This document shows positions 34,605 through 42,710 of a stretch of 64,000 nucleotides of DNA, piece by piece. This stretch comes from Minwuia thermotolerans (GTDB taxonomy: Bacteria > Pseudomonadota > Alphaproteobacteria > Minwuiales > Minwuiaceae). The stretch spans positions 62,001 through 126,000 of the forward strand of contig NZ_PIGG01000045.1 in NCBI RefSeq assembly GCF_002924445.1, in the 5' to 3' direction. The position numbers and the translations under genes are program-made. Positions within the stretch are counted from its first letter, which is position 1; each line of letters begins with the position of its first letter. A model generated the notes under the pieces. That model did no database searches. It was not told the DNA's origin and saw nothing but the letters and a program-made list of their open reading frames with translations.

Positions 34605-37571
34605 CTAGTTGATGGCGCTGAGCGGCGTGTCCCGCAGCTTCTCGCGGTAGGCGGTCATGAACTGCTCGAAGCGGCCGACCTGGGCGATCTCGGCGGCGAG
34701 ATTGCGGAATTCGGCAGTCTCGCGCTGATCCACCGAGGTCACCACTTGGAAGGCCGGCCATTCCGGCTTGTCCTGCATGCGGATGGTGAAGTCGTCCCTG
34801 ATCCGCTCCAGCGCCGGACGGTCGCCGGCCAGCGAGCTGGCGATGGCGAAACGCAGGATGTCCTGACGCGCTTCGGTGTCCAGTTCCTTGTTGGTGGTGC
34901 GCAGCTCCACCAAACGGGTGCTGAGCGAGACTGCCGCGCGTTGCCATTTCCGGGCGCGCCACAGTATCTCGGTCCGGACGTCGTTGACGTCCTCGCCTTC
35001 CAGGCCGTTGAGCAGCGCGAGGGCGCGCTCGTAGTGGCCGAGATCGGTCAGGCCACGGGCTTCCAGCATGCGGCGCTCCTTCACCTGATCGTCGGTCAGC
35101 GAGAGGTTGCGCGAAGCGCGCAGTGCGGAGATCGCCTCGTTCGGCTTCCGGTCCAGCAGATAGAGAACCGCCAGGCGCGTGGCGACCCGGGATTTCTCGA
35201 CCCCGGTCAAACGGTGGCGTACCTGGTGCTCCAGCAGCTTTGCGGCTTCGTCCAGCAGTTCCACCGCGGCCAGCCGGTCGGCCAGACGGCGGATCATCCG
35301 GTCGCCCCGGTCGCCCTCGGGGGTCAGCTCGCGGAAATCGTAATAGAGTCCCATGGCTGTCACCGGGGACATGGATTCGGCGTGCACACCCTCGAACAGG
35401 CTGGCGAAGACCTCGTTCATGCCGCCGGCCAGTTTCTGCGCCTCGGGCAGGTCCGGGAACTGCTCCACCGTCCGGCGCATGGTGACCATGCCCAGGCGGT
35501 AGTCGCCCACGTCGATGTAGAGCTCACCCAGACGCCGCATCAGATCGAATTCGAAGACGTCGCCGCGCCAGGCGAAGCGGAGCCGCTCCAGCCGCTCGAT
35601 GGCGTCTTTCCTGGTGATCCGCTCGTCGTCCAGCAGCAGGTCGGTCTCGGCGAAGCGCGCCCGCGCACGGACGGAGCGCTGCACGCTCTCCGAAAGTTCC
35701 GCGAACAGATCGGCGGCATCCTCGGTCTCGCCGGTCAGCGCCTTGATGCGCGCCGCCAGCAGGCGCGCCTCCTCGCGGCGCGCCTCCGTGCCGGCCTGCT
35801 TCAGCAGCTTGGCGACCTGTTCCTCGGCCAGCGCCGGATCATGCAGGTGCAGCGCCGTTTCGGCCAGGGCGATGCGGAACATCGGCTGCATGTCGGCCGG
35901 AAGTTCGTCCAGCGCCGTCAGACCGTAGCGGAACTCGCGCCGCGCCTCCTGGAATTCCCGGCGCTTGGCGGCAAGCAGCCCGCGGAACAGGGCCACGTCG
36001 CCAGCGTCCTTGAGCTGCGGATGACGCAGGTCCGCCGCCGCCTCCGCATACTGCCCGGCCAGCAGGCGCGCAACGCCACGCAGCGCCCGGTAGCCGGGAT
36101 CGATGTCGGCGCGCTTGTCGTCGTCCTCGATACGGGCCATCACGCCCAGCGCCTCGCTGGCCAGACCGTTGGCGACCATGAAGCGGGCGAGAATGCGCCG
36201 TTCGCCATTGCGGGCCAGCGGCTGGGCGACCGAGATGCGCTGCAGCAGGTCCTGGCGGATGGCCACGGGGTCTTCCTCGCCCTTCCACGTCGTCAGGTCG
36301 AGCACGCGCCGAGAGGGCGTCGGCGCACCGTCACCATTGAGCTTCGGCGGTCCTTCCGTCAGATGCGCGGCGGTCGTTGCCTCAGCGGCCAGATGCAGCG
36401 TCCGGGGTCCCGCGATCGAAAGGCCGGACTCGTCCACGGCCACGTCGAGGTCCAGTGACTTGAAGCGCACGGCGACGCCCTGCGGCGTCTCCGGCAGGTC
36501 GAACTTGACCAGCCGCCGCTCCGGCCTGACGCCAAGCGCCGCTTCCCGGAGCGGAATCAGGGCGATGCGGTCGCCGACCAGCGGGTCGTCGACGATCACC
36601 GGCCTGGCCGCGTCGGCCACGGCGGCGAACATCCTGGGACCGCGGGCGCTCTCGGCCTGGGCGTCGAAGATGACGGCGCTCTCCGCCCGTCCGCGGCCGC
36701 CGCCGATGTCCACCACCCAGTCGTTGCCATCGACCGTGATGTCCAGTGGCGAACCCGCCGCCACGTCGATGCGGAACAGGGTGCCGTCGCTGGAATGTTC
36801 GGGCTCGATGCGGTCGACCGGCCCCAGACCCGTGGTGGGCTGACCGCCGAAATCGGGCGTCATGTCGTCCCCGAACACCAGCCAGACATGCTCACCCCTG
36901 TGCAGGGCCGCAGCGCTGGTCCGGACCGGCCAGCGGAAACGGAAGATCGTGCGGCCGGGACGCAACTCGTGCTCGACCCGGACGGTCTGCGACGGGTCGG
37001 AGACGGGCCGGGGCGCCGGCTCGGCGGCGGCCTTCGCAGGTGCCGGCGCCTCGGCGCGGGCGGCCGGTTTCTTCGGTTCGGGCGCCGAAGCGGGTGCGGG
37101 CTTCGGTGATGGCGTGCGCATTTCCGCGGCCTCGCGGGCGCGGCCGAGTGCGTCGGCCAGCGGCTGCGTGGCATAGTCGGTCTTGCGCGCGGGTCGTGCG
37201 GGCCTGGCTGTCGCTGCGCCCAGGGCCACGTCGACAACGACCTTGGGACCGATCCGGAATGCCTTGAGGATGTCGCCCGACGGCGCCTCGAACCGCACGG
37301 TCCGGCCGTCGGCCGAGACCTTCACCGCACCGATCGCACGCGGCGCCCGGGCGCGGAACTGCGAGATGTCGAAGTCCGCCGCCCGCTCGAAGCGGACGCT
37401 GACCTCGCCCTGCGCCTCGCTGACCGTGTACTCCACGGGGGAGGTCCAGTCGAAGACCGCGCGGCTGTAGCCCGCATGGTCGCCAAAGCGGATGTTGACG
37501 CTCTCGCGCGCCGCAGCCGGGCCGGCGGCCAGCACCACGAGAACCGAGATCGACAGCAGCAGATGTTTCAT
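34605..37571 (-). CDS. Large exported TPR protein of the flagellar motor operon
   Basis: 988 residues with a Sec signal peptide (KHLLLSISVLVVLAAGPAAARE). The first 110 residues (VNIRFGDHAGYSRAVFDW and following) look like a beta-rich AMIN-like domain. A Pro/Ala/Lys-rich linker (about 125-195) follows, then a second beta region. From about residue 440 to the end it is helical, with TPR-like repeats (AEAAADLRHPQLKDAG, LDELPADMQPMFRIALAETA, GHYERALALLNGLEG). It is the last gene of the fliL-fliM operon and overlaps a MotB-like gene by 4 bp. Presumably periplasmic; a structural motor role is inferred from context only. Confidence 0.8.
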   Translation of the reverse strand: MKHLLLSISVLVVLAAGPAAARESVNIRFGDHAGYSRAVFDWTSPVEYTVSEAQGEVSVRFERAADFDISQFRARAPRAIGAVKVSADGRTVRFEAPSGDILKAFRIGPKVVVDVALGAATARPARPARKTDYATQPLADALGRAREAAEMRTPSPKPAPASAPEPKKPAARAEAPAPAKAAAEPAPRPVSDPSQTVRVEHELRPGRTIFRFRWPVRTSAAALHRGEHVWLVFGDDMTPDFGGQPTTGLGPVDRIEPEHSSDGTLFRIDVAAGSPLDITVDGNDWVVDIGGGRGRAESAVIFDAQAESARGPRMFAAVADAARPVIVDDPLVGDRIALIPLREAALGVRPERRLVKFDLPETPQGVAVRFKSLDLDVAVDESGLSIAGPRTLHLAAEATTAAHLTEGPPKLNGDGAPTPSRRVLDLTTWKGEEDPVAIRQDLLQRISVAQPLARNGERRILARFMVANGLASEALGVMARIEDDDKRADIDPGYRALRGVARLLAGQYAEAAADLRHPQLKDAGDVALFRGLLAAKRREFQEARREFRYGLTALDELPADMQPMFRIALAETALHLHDPALAEEQVAKLLKQAGTEARREEARLLAARIKALTGETEDAADLFAELSESVQRSVRARARFAETDLLLDDERITRKDAIERLERLRFAWRGDVFEFDLMRRLGELYIDVGDYRLGMVTMRRTVEQFPDLPEAQKLAGGMNEVFASLFEGVHAESMSPVTAMGLYYDFRELTPEGDRGDRMIRRLADRLAAVELLDEAAKLLEHQVRHRLTGVEKSRVATRLAVLYLLDRKPNEAISALRASRNLSLTDDQVKERRMLEARGLTDLGHYERALALLNGLEGEDVNDVRTEILWRARKWQRAAVSLSTRLVELRTTNKELDTEARQDILRFAIASSLAGDRPALERIRDDFTIRMQDKPEWPAFQVVTSVDQRETAEFRNLAAEIAQVGRFEQFMTAYREKLRDTPLSAIN

Positions 37572-38176
37572 CCGCGATTCTCCGAAGCGACATCGAGAAT
37601 GATCTGCAGCGCTGCCGGAGTCTCGCCGGGGCTGAAGCGGGTCTCGACGGGAATGGCGGTGTCGACGCCGCCGCGTTGGAGCAGCGCCGCCAGACTGCCG
37701 GCCTGTCTGAGGCCGTCATCGAAAACGCCGAGAACGCCGGCGCGGCGGCCCTGTGAAGCTGGAAGAATTACCGCCACGCGAAGGGGATATCCGGCAGATC
37801 TGAGATACTGGATCATGTCGGCGGGCGCCGCGGGCGCGACGCCGCCGATCGGCTGCTGCAGGGCCACGCCCGAGGCCAGCCGCACGACCGTCCAGGGCCA
37901 GCCGGCGCGCGCCAGACGCTCCGCCAGTACAGTCGCCAGGTAATCGCTTTCGGCGTCGGCCACCACCGGGGCGCGGCGCATGGCCAGCGCCGCCGGCCCC
38001 GGATCCGGCGCCACGGTCTGCCACTGGCCGTCATTGCTGCCGAGTACCAGCGCCAGGCGGTCAAGCTTCGGCGCGTCGTACTCCGAAATCGCCAGCAGCA
38101 TGACGAAGAAGGCGCCCAGCACCGCGGCGAGGTCGGAGAATGCGATCAGCCAGGAGGTTCTGGGCATGCCTGTCAC
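37568..38176 (-). CDS. MotB-like membrane protein with the stator Asp
   Basis: 202 residues. After eight residues comes WLIAFSDLAAVLGAFFVMLL, which lines up with the MotB helix, including the proton-carrying Asp (D15) and the AFF motif. The periplasmic part of about 165 residues is shorter than in MotB and lacks the clear GHTD/RA peptidoglycan-binding signature of OmpA domains; only a weak resemblance remains (VAVILPASQGRRAGV onward). Its start overlaps the other MotB-like gene by 4 bp (ATGA) and its stop overlaps the TPR gene by 4 bp. It is not a standard MotB, and no MotA is next to it. Confidence 0.7.
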   Translation of the reverse strand: MTGMPRTSWLIAFSDLAAVLGAFFVMLLAISEYDAPKLDRLALVLGSNDGQWQTVAPDPGPAALAMRRAPVVADAESDYLATVLAERLARAGWPWTVVRLASGVALQQPIGGVAPAAPADMIQYLRSAGYPLRVAVILPASQGRRAGVLGVFDDGLRQAGSLAALLQRGGVDTAIPVETRFSPGETPAALQIILDVASENRG

Positions 38177-38799
38177 GCCTCCGGCGCCGGCTGCAGCAGG
38201 AACTCGATCGAGGCGGACGGATCGCGTTGGACGCGCAAGGCGAAACGTGCGGGATCGACGCCGTTGCGGATCAGATCGCCGCCCAGCGCCGCCGCTCGGC
38301 GGCGGGCCAGCGACGTGTCGCCCGCGTCGCCCATCACCAGGACGAGATCCAACCTTTCATTCGCGCCAGTTTCACCCAGCAGCGCGGCGAGCCGGTTCAC
38401 CATGGCGATCCGGGTCGGCCTGAGTATGCTGCTGTCCGCGCCGAAGGCCTTGCGCTGCGGCATGCTGACGGCGATGAGACCCTCGGATGCCTGCAACCGC
38501 CATTCACCGCGATCCATGTGCCCGTCGAACAGTTCCACCAGCTGCGCCTCCAACGCGTCGGCCACCAGCGTCAGCGGCCCATCGGGCCGGGGCGCCAGCT
38601 CGACCGGCGCGATGGTGATGCCGGCAAGCACGGCACGGGCGCGGGCCTCGGAAATCTCGGCGTTCGAGTTCAACATGATGAAGAAGGCCAGAAGGATCAG
38701 GTAAAGCGCCAGGAACAGCACCACATTGGCCTGGTCCGGTCCCGCCGGCGCATCGGCCTCGGGCGTCGTCGGCTCTGTTTCGGTGGTGCTGGTGTACAT
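38173..38799 (-). CDS. MotB-like membrane protein lacking the stator Asp
   Basis: 208 residues: a Thr/Pro/Glu-rich cytoplasmic tail (1-24), one membrane helix VVLFLALYLILLAFFIMLNS (about 26-45) and a periplasmic region ending in an OmpA-like fold (FGADSSILRPTRIAMVNRLAALL, then LVLVMGDAGDTSLARRRAAAL and LIRNGVDPARF). The helix keeps the AFF of MotB, but the Asp position is non-polar, so it should not carry protons itself. It lies 51 bp after motE and overlaps the second MotB-like gene by 4 bp. The two look like diverged paralogues. Confidence 0.7.
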   Translation of the reverse strand: MYTSTTETEPTTPEADAPAGPDQANVVLFLALYLILLAFFIMLNSNAEISEARARAVLAGITIAPVELAPRPDGPLTLVADALEAQLVELFDGHMDRGEWRLQASEGLIAVSMPQRKAFGADSSILRPTRIAMVNRLAALLGETGANERLDLVLVMGDAGDTSLARRRAAALGGDLIRNGVDPARFALRVQRDPSASIEFLLQPAPEA

Positions 38800-38850
38800 G
38801 CCGCAAGCCTAGCGCCGCCATGGTTAAGGCCGCGTAAAGCGAAGACCGCC

Positions 38851-39546
38851 TCAGCGCTTGAGGCGCTCTTCCAGATCCTCGCGTGTCGCCAGCTCGATCG
38901 TCAGCTCCTGCGCCCGTTCGGGGGTCATCTCGGCCATGATGCCGGCGATGCTGGTTTCCTTCATGCGGGCGCTGACCTCGATCAGCACGTCCATCTCGAT
39001 CTGCTCGAAGATGCGGGCCGCGTCCTTGGCCTTCATCTTCTCGTAGACCTTGACCAGCCGCGCGAAGCGATACTCCTCGGCCTCGTCGTGCTTCTTCACC
39101 AGACCCTGGATGCGCTTCTCGAGCTGCTGCAGGGTGGCGATCTTCTCGTCGATGCGCTGTTCCGTGGCCGCCAGCAGGTTTTCGCGGACGTCCAGATCGG
39201 CCGCGCGCCCCTCGATCTGGTCGCGGCGGCGGGCGAGGTTTTCCAGCAGCGCGATCTCGGAGGGCGAGAACGTGGTCGGATCCCTTTCCGCCAGGCTGCC
39301 GGACAGCGCCGTGGCGGGTTCGGCCTCCGCTGTCTTCTCGGCGGCTTCGGGGTCGACCGGCTCCTTGGCGGCAGCGGTCTCGTCCTCGGCGGCAGTTTCG
39401 TTTCCGGCGTCGGCCTGGGCCTGAGCCTGGGCGAGAGTGACAAGGGCGCCCTCGCCTTCCTGGAAGATGTCGGTAATGCGGACGCCGAGCACCATGGTGG
39501 CGGCGATGACGGTAACGGGCAGCAGCCTGATGCGGAGTGCTTTCAC
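38851..39546 (-). CDS. motE: MotE-like flagellar protein
   Basis: 231 residues. An N-terminal membrane or signal segment (LRIRLLPVTVIAATMVLGV) precedes an Ala/Glu-rich linker (about 40-90), a coiled coil (ALLENLARRRDQIEGRAADL to EKRIQGLVKKHDEAEE) and a C-terminal MgtE-N-like domain (VYEKMKAKDAARIFEQIEMDV). This is the MotE layout; in Sinorhizobium MotE is a periplasmic chaperone for MotC. One base separates it from the DUF6468 gene. Its client here might be the large TPR protein, which is speculation. Confidence 0.82.
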   Translation of the reverse strand: MKALRIRLLPVTVIAATMVLGVRITDIFQEGEGALVTLAQAQAQADAGNETAAEDETAAAKEPVDPEAAEKTAEAEPATALSGSLAERDPTTFSPSEIALLENLARRRDQIEGRAADLDVRENLLAATEQRIDEKIATLQQLEKRIQGLVKKHDEAEEYRFARLVKVYEKMKAKDAARIFEQIEMDVLIEVSARMKETSIAGIMAEMTPERAQELTIELATREDLEERLKR

Positions 39547-39547
39547 G

Positions 39548-39958
39548 TCAGCGGACCTTTCTCAGTGCCTGCAGCAGATCGTGCTCGGCAGGGCTGCGCT
39601 CCTGGCGCTGCGTCTCGGCGGGTGCGGCGGCCTTGCTCCGGTCGACGCCCTGTTCGATGCGCTCGGCCACCTTGCCGCCGCTGTGGACCACGACTTCCAG
39701 CTCGTCGAGCATGCTGCGCCCAGCATCGATCCGCTTCTGCAGATCGGCGCCGACCGCATTGGCCGCGACCTTGAGTTCGCCGACGCTGGCGCGGGCATTC
39801 TCGGTCGCCTGGTGGAAGGAGCGGACCAGCTCCGCCATTTCCCCCTGAGCGTTGCGCAGACGCGACAGACGCCGGTTCAGGACGAAGCAGTAGATGACCG
39901 TTGCCGCCAGCAGCACCGCCAGCAGCCCGTCAAGGATCACGTCGACGCCAAGGTCCAT
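39548..39958 (-). CDS. DUF6468-type flagellar operon protein
   Basis: 136 residues starting MDLGVDVILDGLLAVLLAAT with a single N-terminal membrane helix, then NRRLSRLRNAQGEMAELVRSF and a coiled-coil region (about 45-110) ending in a charged tail. Small proteins of this pattern follow fliM in several Rhodospirillales-like flagellar operons; their role is unknown. The ATG overlaps the fliM stop by one base (TGATG) and the stop lies one base from motE, so translation is probably coupled. Confidence 0.7.
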   Translation of the reverse strand: MDLGVDVILDGLLAVLLAATVIYCFVLNRRLSRLRNAQGEMAELVRSFHQATENARASVGELKVAANAVGADLQKRIDAGRSMLDELEVVVHSGGKVAERIEQGVDRSKAAAPAETQRQERSPAEHDLLQALRKVR

Positions 39959-41064
39959 CAGTTCCCCCGGAACTTGCGGTGGCTGCGGTCGATCTTGACC
40001 GCGATGTTCTGGCCGCGCCGGCCCATGCGGCCCACGCCCATGGGAATGCCGCCGCAATGGAGCTGGATCGCGCTTTCCGGCGAAGCGTTGAGCAGCAGGG
40101 TGTCCCCCTTCCGCATCGCCATGAACTTGCTCAGCGGCATCGTCTGTTCGTCCAGCACGGCGACGAGGTCGACGTCGGTCTGCCAGAGCTCGGTCGCCAG
40201 ATGGTTCTCCCAGATACTGTCACGGCCGAACTTCTCGCCCATGAACATCTGAAGCAGCAGTTCGCGGATCGGCTCCAGCGTGGCGTAGGGCAGCAGCACG
40301 TCCAGCCGGCCGCCACGGTCTTCCATGTCGATGCGCAGCTTGATGACGATGGCCGCGTTGGCGGGCCGGGCGATGGTCGCGAAGCGCGGATTGGTCTCGA
40401 CGCGGTCGAAGTTGAAGGAAACCGGTGACAGCGGCTCGAAAGCGGCGGCCATGTCGGCCAGGACCACGGCGACCATGCGCTCGACCAGATTGCGCTCGAT
40501 GGTGGTGTAGGGCCGGCCCTCGATGCGCATCGCCGCGGTGCCGCGGCGCCCGCCCAGCAACACGTCGACGATCGAGTAGATCAGCGAGGAATCGACGGTG
40601 ATCAGACCGTAGTTGTCCCACTCGACGGCGCGGAAGACGGAGAGGATCGCCGGCAGTGGAATGGAGTTCAGATAGTCGCCGAAGCGGATCGAGGTGATGT
40701 TGTCCAGCGTCACCTCGACATTGTCCGAGGTGAAATTGCGCAGGCTCGTCGTCATCATCCGGACCAGCCGGTCGAAGACGACCTCCAGCATCGGCAGCCG
40801 CTCGTAGTTGACCAGCGCCGAGTTGATGATCGCCTTGATACCGGACTTGTCTGTGTCGTCCTCGTCGCCCGCGTCGAAGCCGAGCAGGCTGTCGATCTCG
40901 TCCTGGTTCAGGATGCGGTTGGTGGCGCCGCCGCTCTCGCCGTCGCCGGTAAGCTTGTCCCAGGCGGCGGCCATATCATCTTCGTTGTCCTTGGCCGCGG
41001 CTTCCGCCGCATTGGCCTCGGACCACTGTTCAGCCAGCTTGTCCTGGTCGACGGTGTCACTCAT
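39958..41064 (-). CDS. fliM: Flagellar motor switch protein FliM
   Basis: 368 residues. The N-terminal ILNQDEIDSLLGF motif (about 50-63) is the CheY-P binding site, but it lies unusually far from the N-terminus behind an acidic, Ala-rich leader. The middle CheC-like domain has the GG motif in DVLLGGRRGTAAM, and the C-terminal SpoA part ends in GIPMGVGRMGRRGQNIAVKI. It forms the C-ring that sets rotation direction. I chose the ATG at 41064 with GGGAG 9 nt upstream; a TTG at 41073 would add three residues. Confidence 0.96.
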   Translation of the reverse strand: MSDTVDQDKLAEQWSEANAAEAAAKDNEDDMAAAWDKLTGDGESGGATNRILNQDEIDSLLGFDAGDEDDTDKSGIKAIINSALVNYERLPMLEVVFDRLVRMMTTSLRNFTSDNVEVTLDNITSIRFGDYLNSIPLPAILSVFRAVEWDNYGLITVDSSLIYSIVDVLLGGRRGTAAMRIEGRPYTTIERNLVERMVAVVLADMAAAFEPLSPVSFNFDRVETNPRFATIARPANAAIVIKLRIDMEDRGGRLDVLLPYATLEPIRELLLQMFMGEKFGRDSIWENHLATELWQTDVDLVAVLDEQTMPLSKFMAMRKGDTLLLNASPESAIQLHCGGIPMGVGRMGRRGQNIAVKIDRSHRKFRGN

Positions 41065-41095
41065 TCGACGCAACTCCCGATGACGGTGGAACGCA

Positions 41096-41716
41096 TTACT
41101 GAACCAGCATTTCCTTGAACAGTACGTCGCGGATACGGGCCGGACGTACGGACTGGTTCACGCGGATCATCAGCTCCTCCTTCAGCCGGTACATGCCGGC
41201 GGAGCCTCTGAGATCCTCGCGGCGCAGCTCTCTCAGATAGACCTGAAAATGATCGACGATCCGCGGCATGACGCGGTCGATCCGCTTGACGATGCTGCCG
41301 TCGCCGAACTCCAGCGCGACCTTGATCTTCAGATAGCGGGGCTGGCTGCCCGAGGTGTTGAGGTTCACCAGCATGTCCGGCAGTTCATAGAAGATCAGAT
41401 CGGAACCGGCGTAGGTCACGCGGCCGCCGCTGGGCACGCCGCCGCCATGGCCGTCGGCCCCGCCATGGCCATCGCTCTCGCCGCCGCCGTGATCGGACCC
41501 GCTCTCTTCCTTGCCATGCCCGTCTTCGACTGGCGCGTGGGATTCCGCGGCCGCCTCGGCAGGACTGTCGCCGCCCGAGAGCATCATGAAGGCCGCGCTG
41601 CCGCCGACAAGCAGCAGGACCGGCAGCGCGATGAAGAGCACCAGCACCTTGCCGCTGAGCTTCCTCTTGCGCGGCGCGTCACCGTCTTCCGGGACCTCGC
41701 CTTCCTCGTCCGCCAT
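41096..41716 (-). CDS. fliL: Flagellar basal-body protein FliL
   Basis: 206 residues from the ATG at 41716 (MADEEGEVPEDG). Layout: acidic/basic cytoplasmic tail, one membrane helix (VLVLFIALPVLLLVGGSAAF), a periplasmic His/Gly/Asp-rich linker of about 45 residues with several HGG and DGHG units, then the FliL domain with FYELPDMLVNLNTSGSQPRYLKIKV-type sequence and RIRDVLFKEMLVQ at the end. FliL rings surround the stator units. The His-rich linker might bind metal. First gene of the long minus-strand motor operon. Confidence 0.93.
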   Translation of the reverse strand: MADEEGEVPEDGDAPRKRKLSGKVLVLFIALPVLLLVGGSAAFMMLSGGDSPAEAAAESHAPVEDGHGKEESGSDHGGGESDGHGGADGHGGGVPSGGRVTYAGSDLIFYELPDMLVNLNTSGSQPRYLKIKVALEFGDGSIVKRIDRVMPRIVDHFQVYLRELRREDLRGSAGMYRLKEELMIRVNQSVRPARIRDVLFKEMLVQ

Positions 41717-41820
41717 GTTCACCGTTTCCCTGAATGGGTAATGCCTTGATGTCGTGAAGCGGAGCATCGGCGTTTTCGGTTAACAAAGCGTTGGAACCGG
41801 GGCAGCGGACGGGCAAAAAA

Positions 41821-41835
41821 TGCCGCCCCGCGGCA
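41821..41835. promoter_or_regulatory. Inverted repeat upstream of flgF, candidate FlbD site
   Basis: TGCCGC-CCC-GCGGCA (41821-41835) is a perfect palindrome 64 bp upstream of the flgF -24 element, with a further CGGCAA at 41846-41851. Its CGGCA core resembles the FlbD (ftr) sites of Caulobacter class III flagellar promoters; assignment is inference. Confidence 0.5.
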
Positions 41836-41898
41836 AGCCCTGACCGGCAATCCCCCACCAGCCAAATTGAAAATCACTCTATTTCAATAACTTGGCTC

Positions 41899-41914
41899 TG
41901 GCACGGCGCGTGCT
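41899..41914 (+). promoter_or_regulatory. Sigma-54 promoter of the flgFGAH operon
   Basis: TGGCACG-GCGC-GTGC-T (41899-41914) differs from the sigma-54 consensus TGGCACG-N4-TTGC by a single base and has the right GG-GC spacing. The predicted start near 41925 is about 33 nt ahead of the flgF ATG. In Caulobacter the homologous flgF operon also uses sigma-54. Confidence 0.8.
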
Positions 41915-41957
41915 CTCTGTTCGACCGGCATCAACGCTCGACGAATTCGAGGACATC

Positions 41958-42683
41958 ATGGGAATCGAGAACGCGATCCTGATCGGCCTGTCCCGCCAGA
42001 TGGCGCTTCGCCATCAGATGGACATGGTCGCCAACAACATCGCCAACATGAACACCACCGCCTACAAGTCGGAGGAACTGCTGTTCCGCGAGTACCTGGT
42101 GACGTCCGAACAGGGCGACCAGATGTCCTACGTCGAGAGCTACGGCACGCTCCGCAACACCACCGAAGGCGCAATGCGCCCCACCGAGAACCCGCTGGAT
42201 CTGGCGATCTCGGGCGTCGGCTACTTCGTGGTGGAGACCGAGGACGGTCCCAAATACACCCGCAACGGCCATTTCCGCCTCAACGAGGAAGGCCAGCTCA
42301 CGACCATGGAAGGCGATCCGGTTCTCGACGTCGACGACCGCATCATCGAGTTCGCCGATCCCTCTACCGAAATCTCCGTCTCCAAGGACGGCTCCATCAC
42401 CGGCGTCGACGGCCAGGACTTCCGCATCGCCGTGGTGAGCTTCGAGAACGACCAGGCGCTGAAGAAGGATCAGAACGGCCTCTACAAGACCGATCAGGAT
42501 CCCGTGCCCGTCGAAACCCCCGGCGTCCTGCAGGGCATGCTGGAGGGGTCCAACGTCCAGCCCATTATCCAGATGACCAACATGATCGAGGTCCAGCGCG
42601 CCTACGAGCAGATGCAGAAGGCCATGAACACCGAACACGACCTGCAGCGCGACGCCATCGGGCGTCTGGGCGCGGTCGCCTGA
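41958..42683 (+). CDS. flgF: Flagellar basal-body rod protein FlgF
   Basis: 241 residues from the ATG at 41958 (MGIENAILIGLSRQ). The N-terminal rod motif is QMDMVANNIANMNTTAYKSEE, and the C-terminal rod motif is GMLEGSNVQPIIQMTNMIEVQRAYEQMQK. It forms the proximal rod. The middle part (NPLDLAISGVGYFVVETEDG) is the shared FlgE/F/G fold. GAGGA lies just upstream. First gene of flgFGAH, driven by the sigma-54 promoter at 41899. Confidence 0.96.
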   Translation: MGIENAILIGLSRQMALRHQMDMVANNIANMNTTAYKSEELLFREYLVTSEQGDQMSYVESYGTLRNTTEGAMRPTENPLDLAISGVGYFVVETEDGPKYTRNGHFRLNEEGQLTTMEGDPVLDVDDRIIEFADPSTEISVSKDGSITGVDGQDFRIAVVSFENDQALKKDQNGLYKTDQDPVPVETPGVLQGMLEGSNVQPIIQMTNMIEVQRAYEQMQKAMNTEHDLQRDAIGRLGAVA

Positions 42684-42710
42684 ACGCCGGAACCCGAGGA
42701 GTAAGCCGAA

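Noticed and set aside
41780-41794. TTAA-N7-TTGG as a CtrA site upstream of fliL
   Set aside because: Only the first half matches; the second half has two mismatches, so it is no better than chance.
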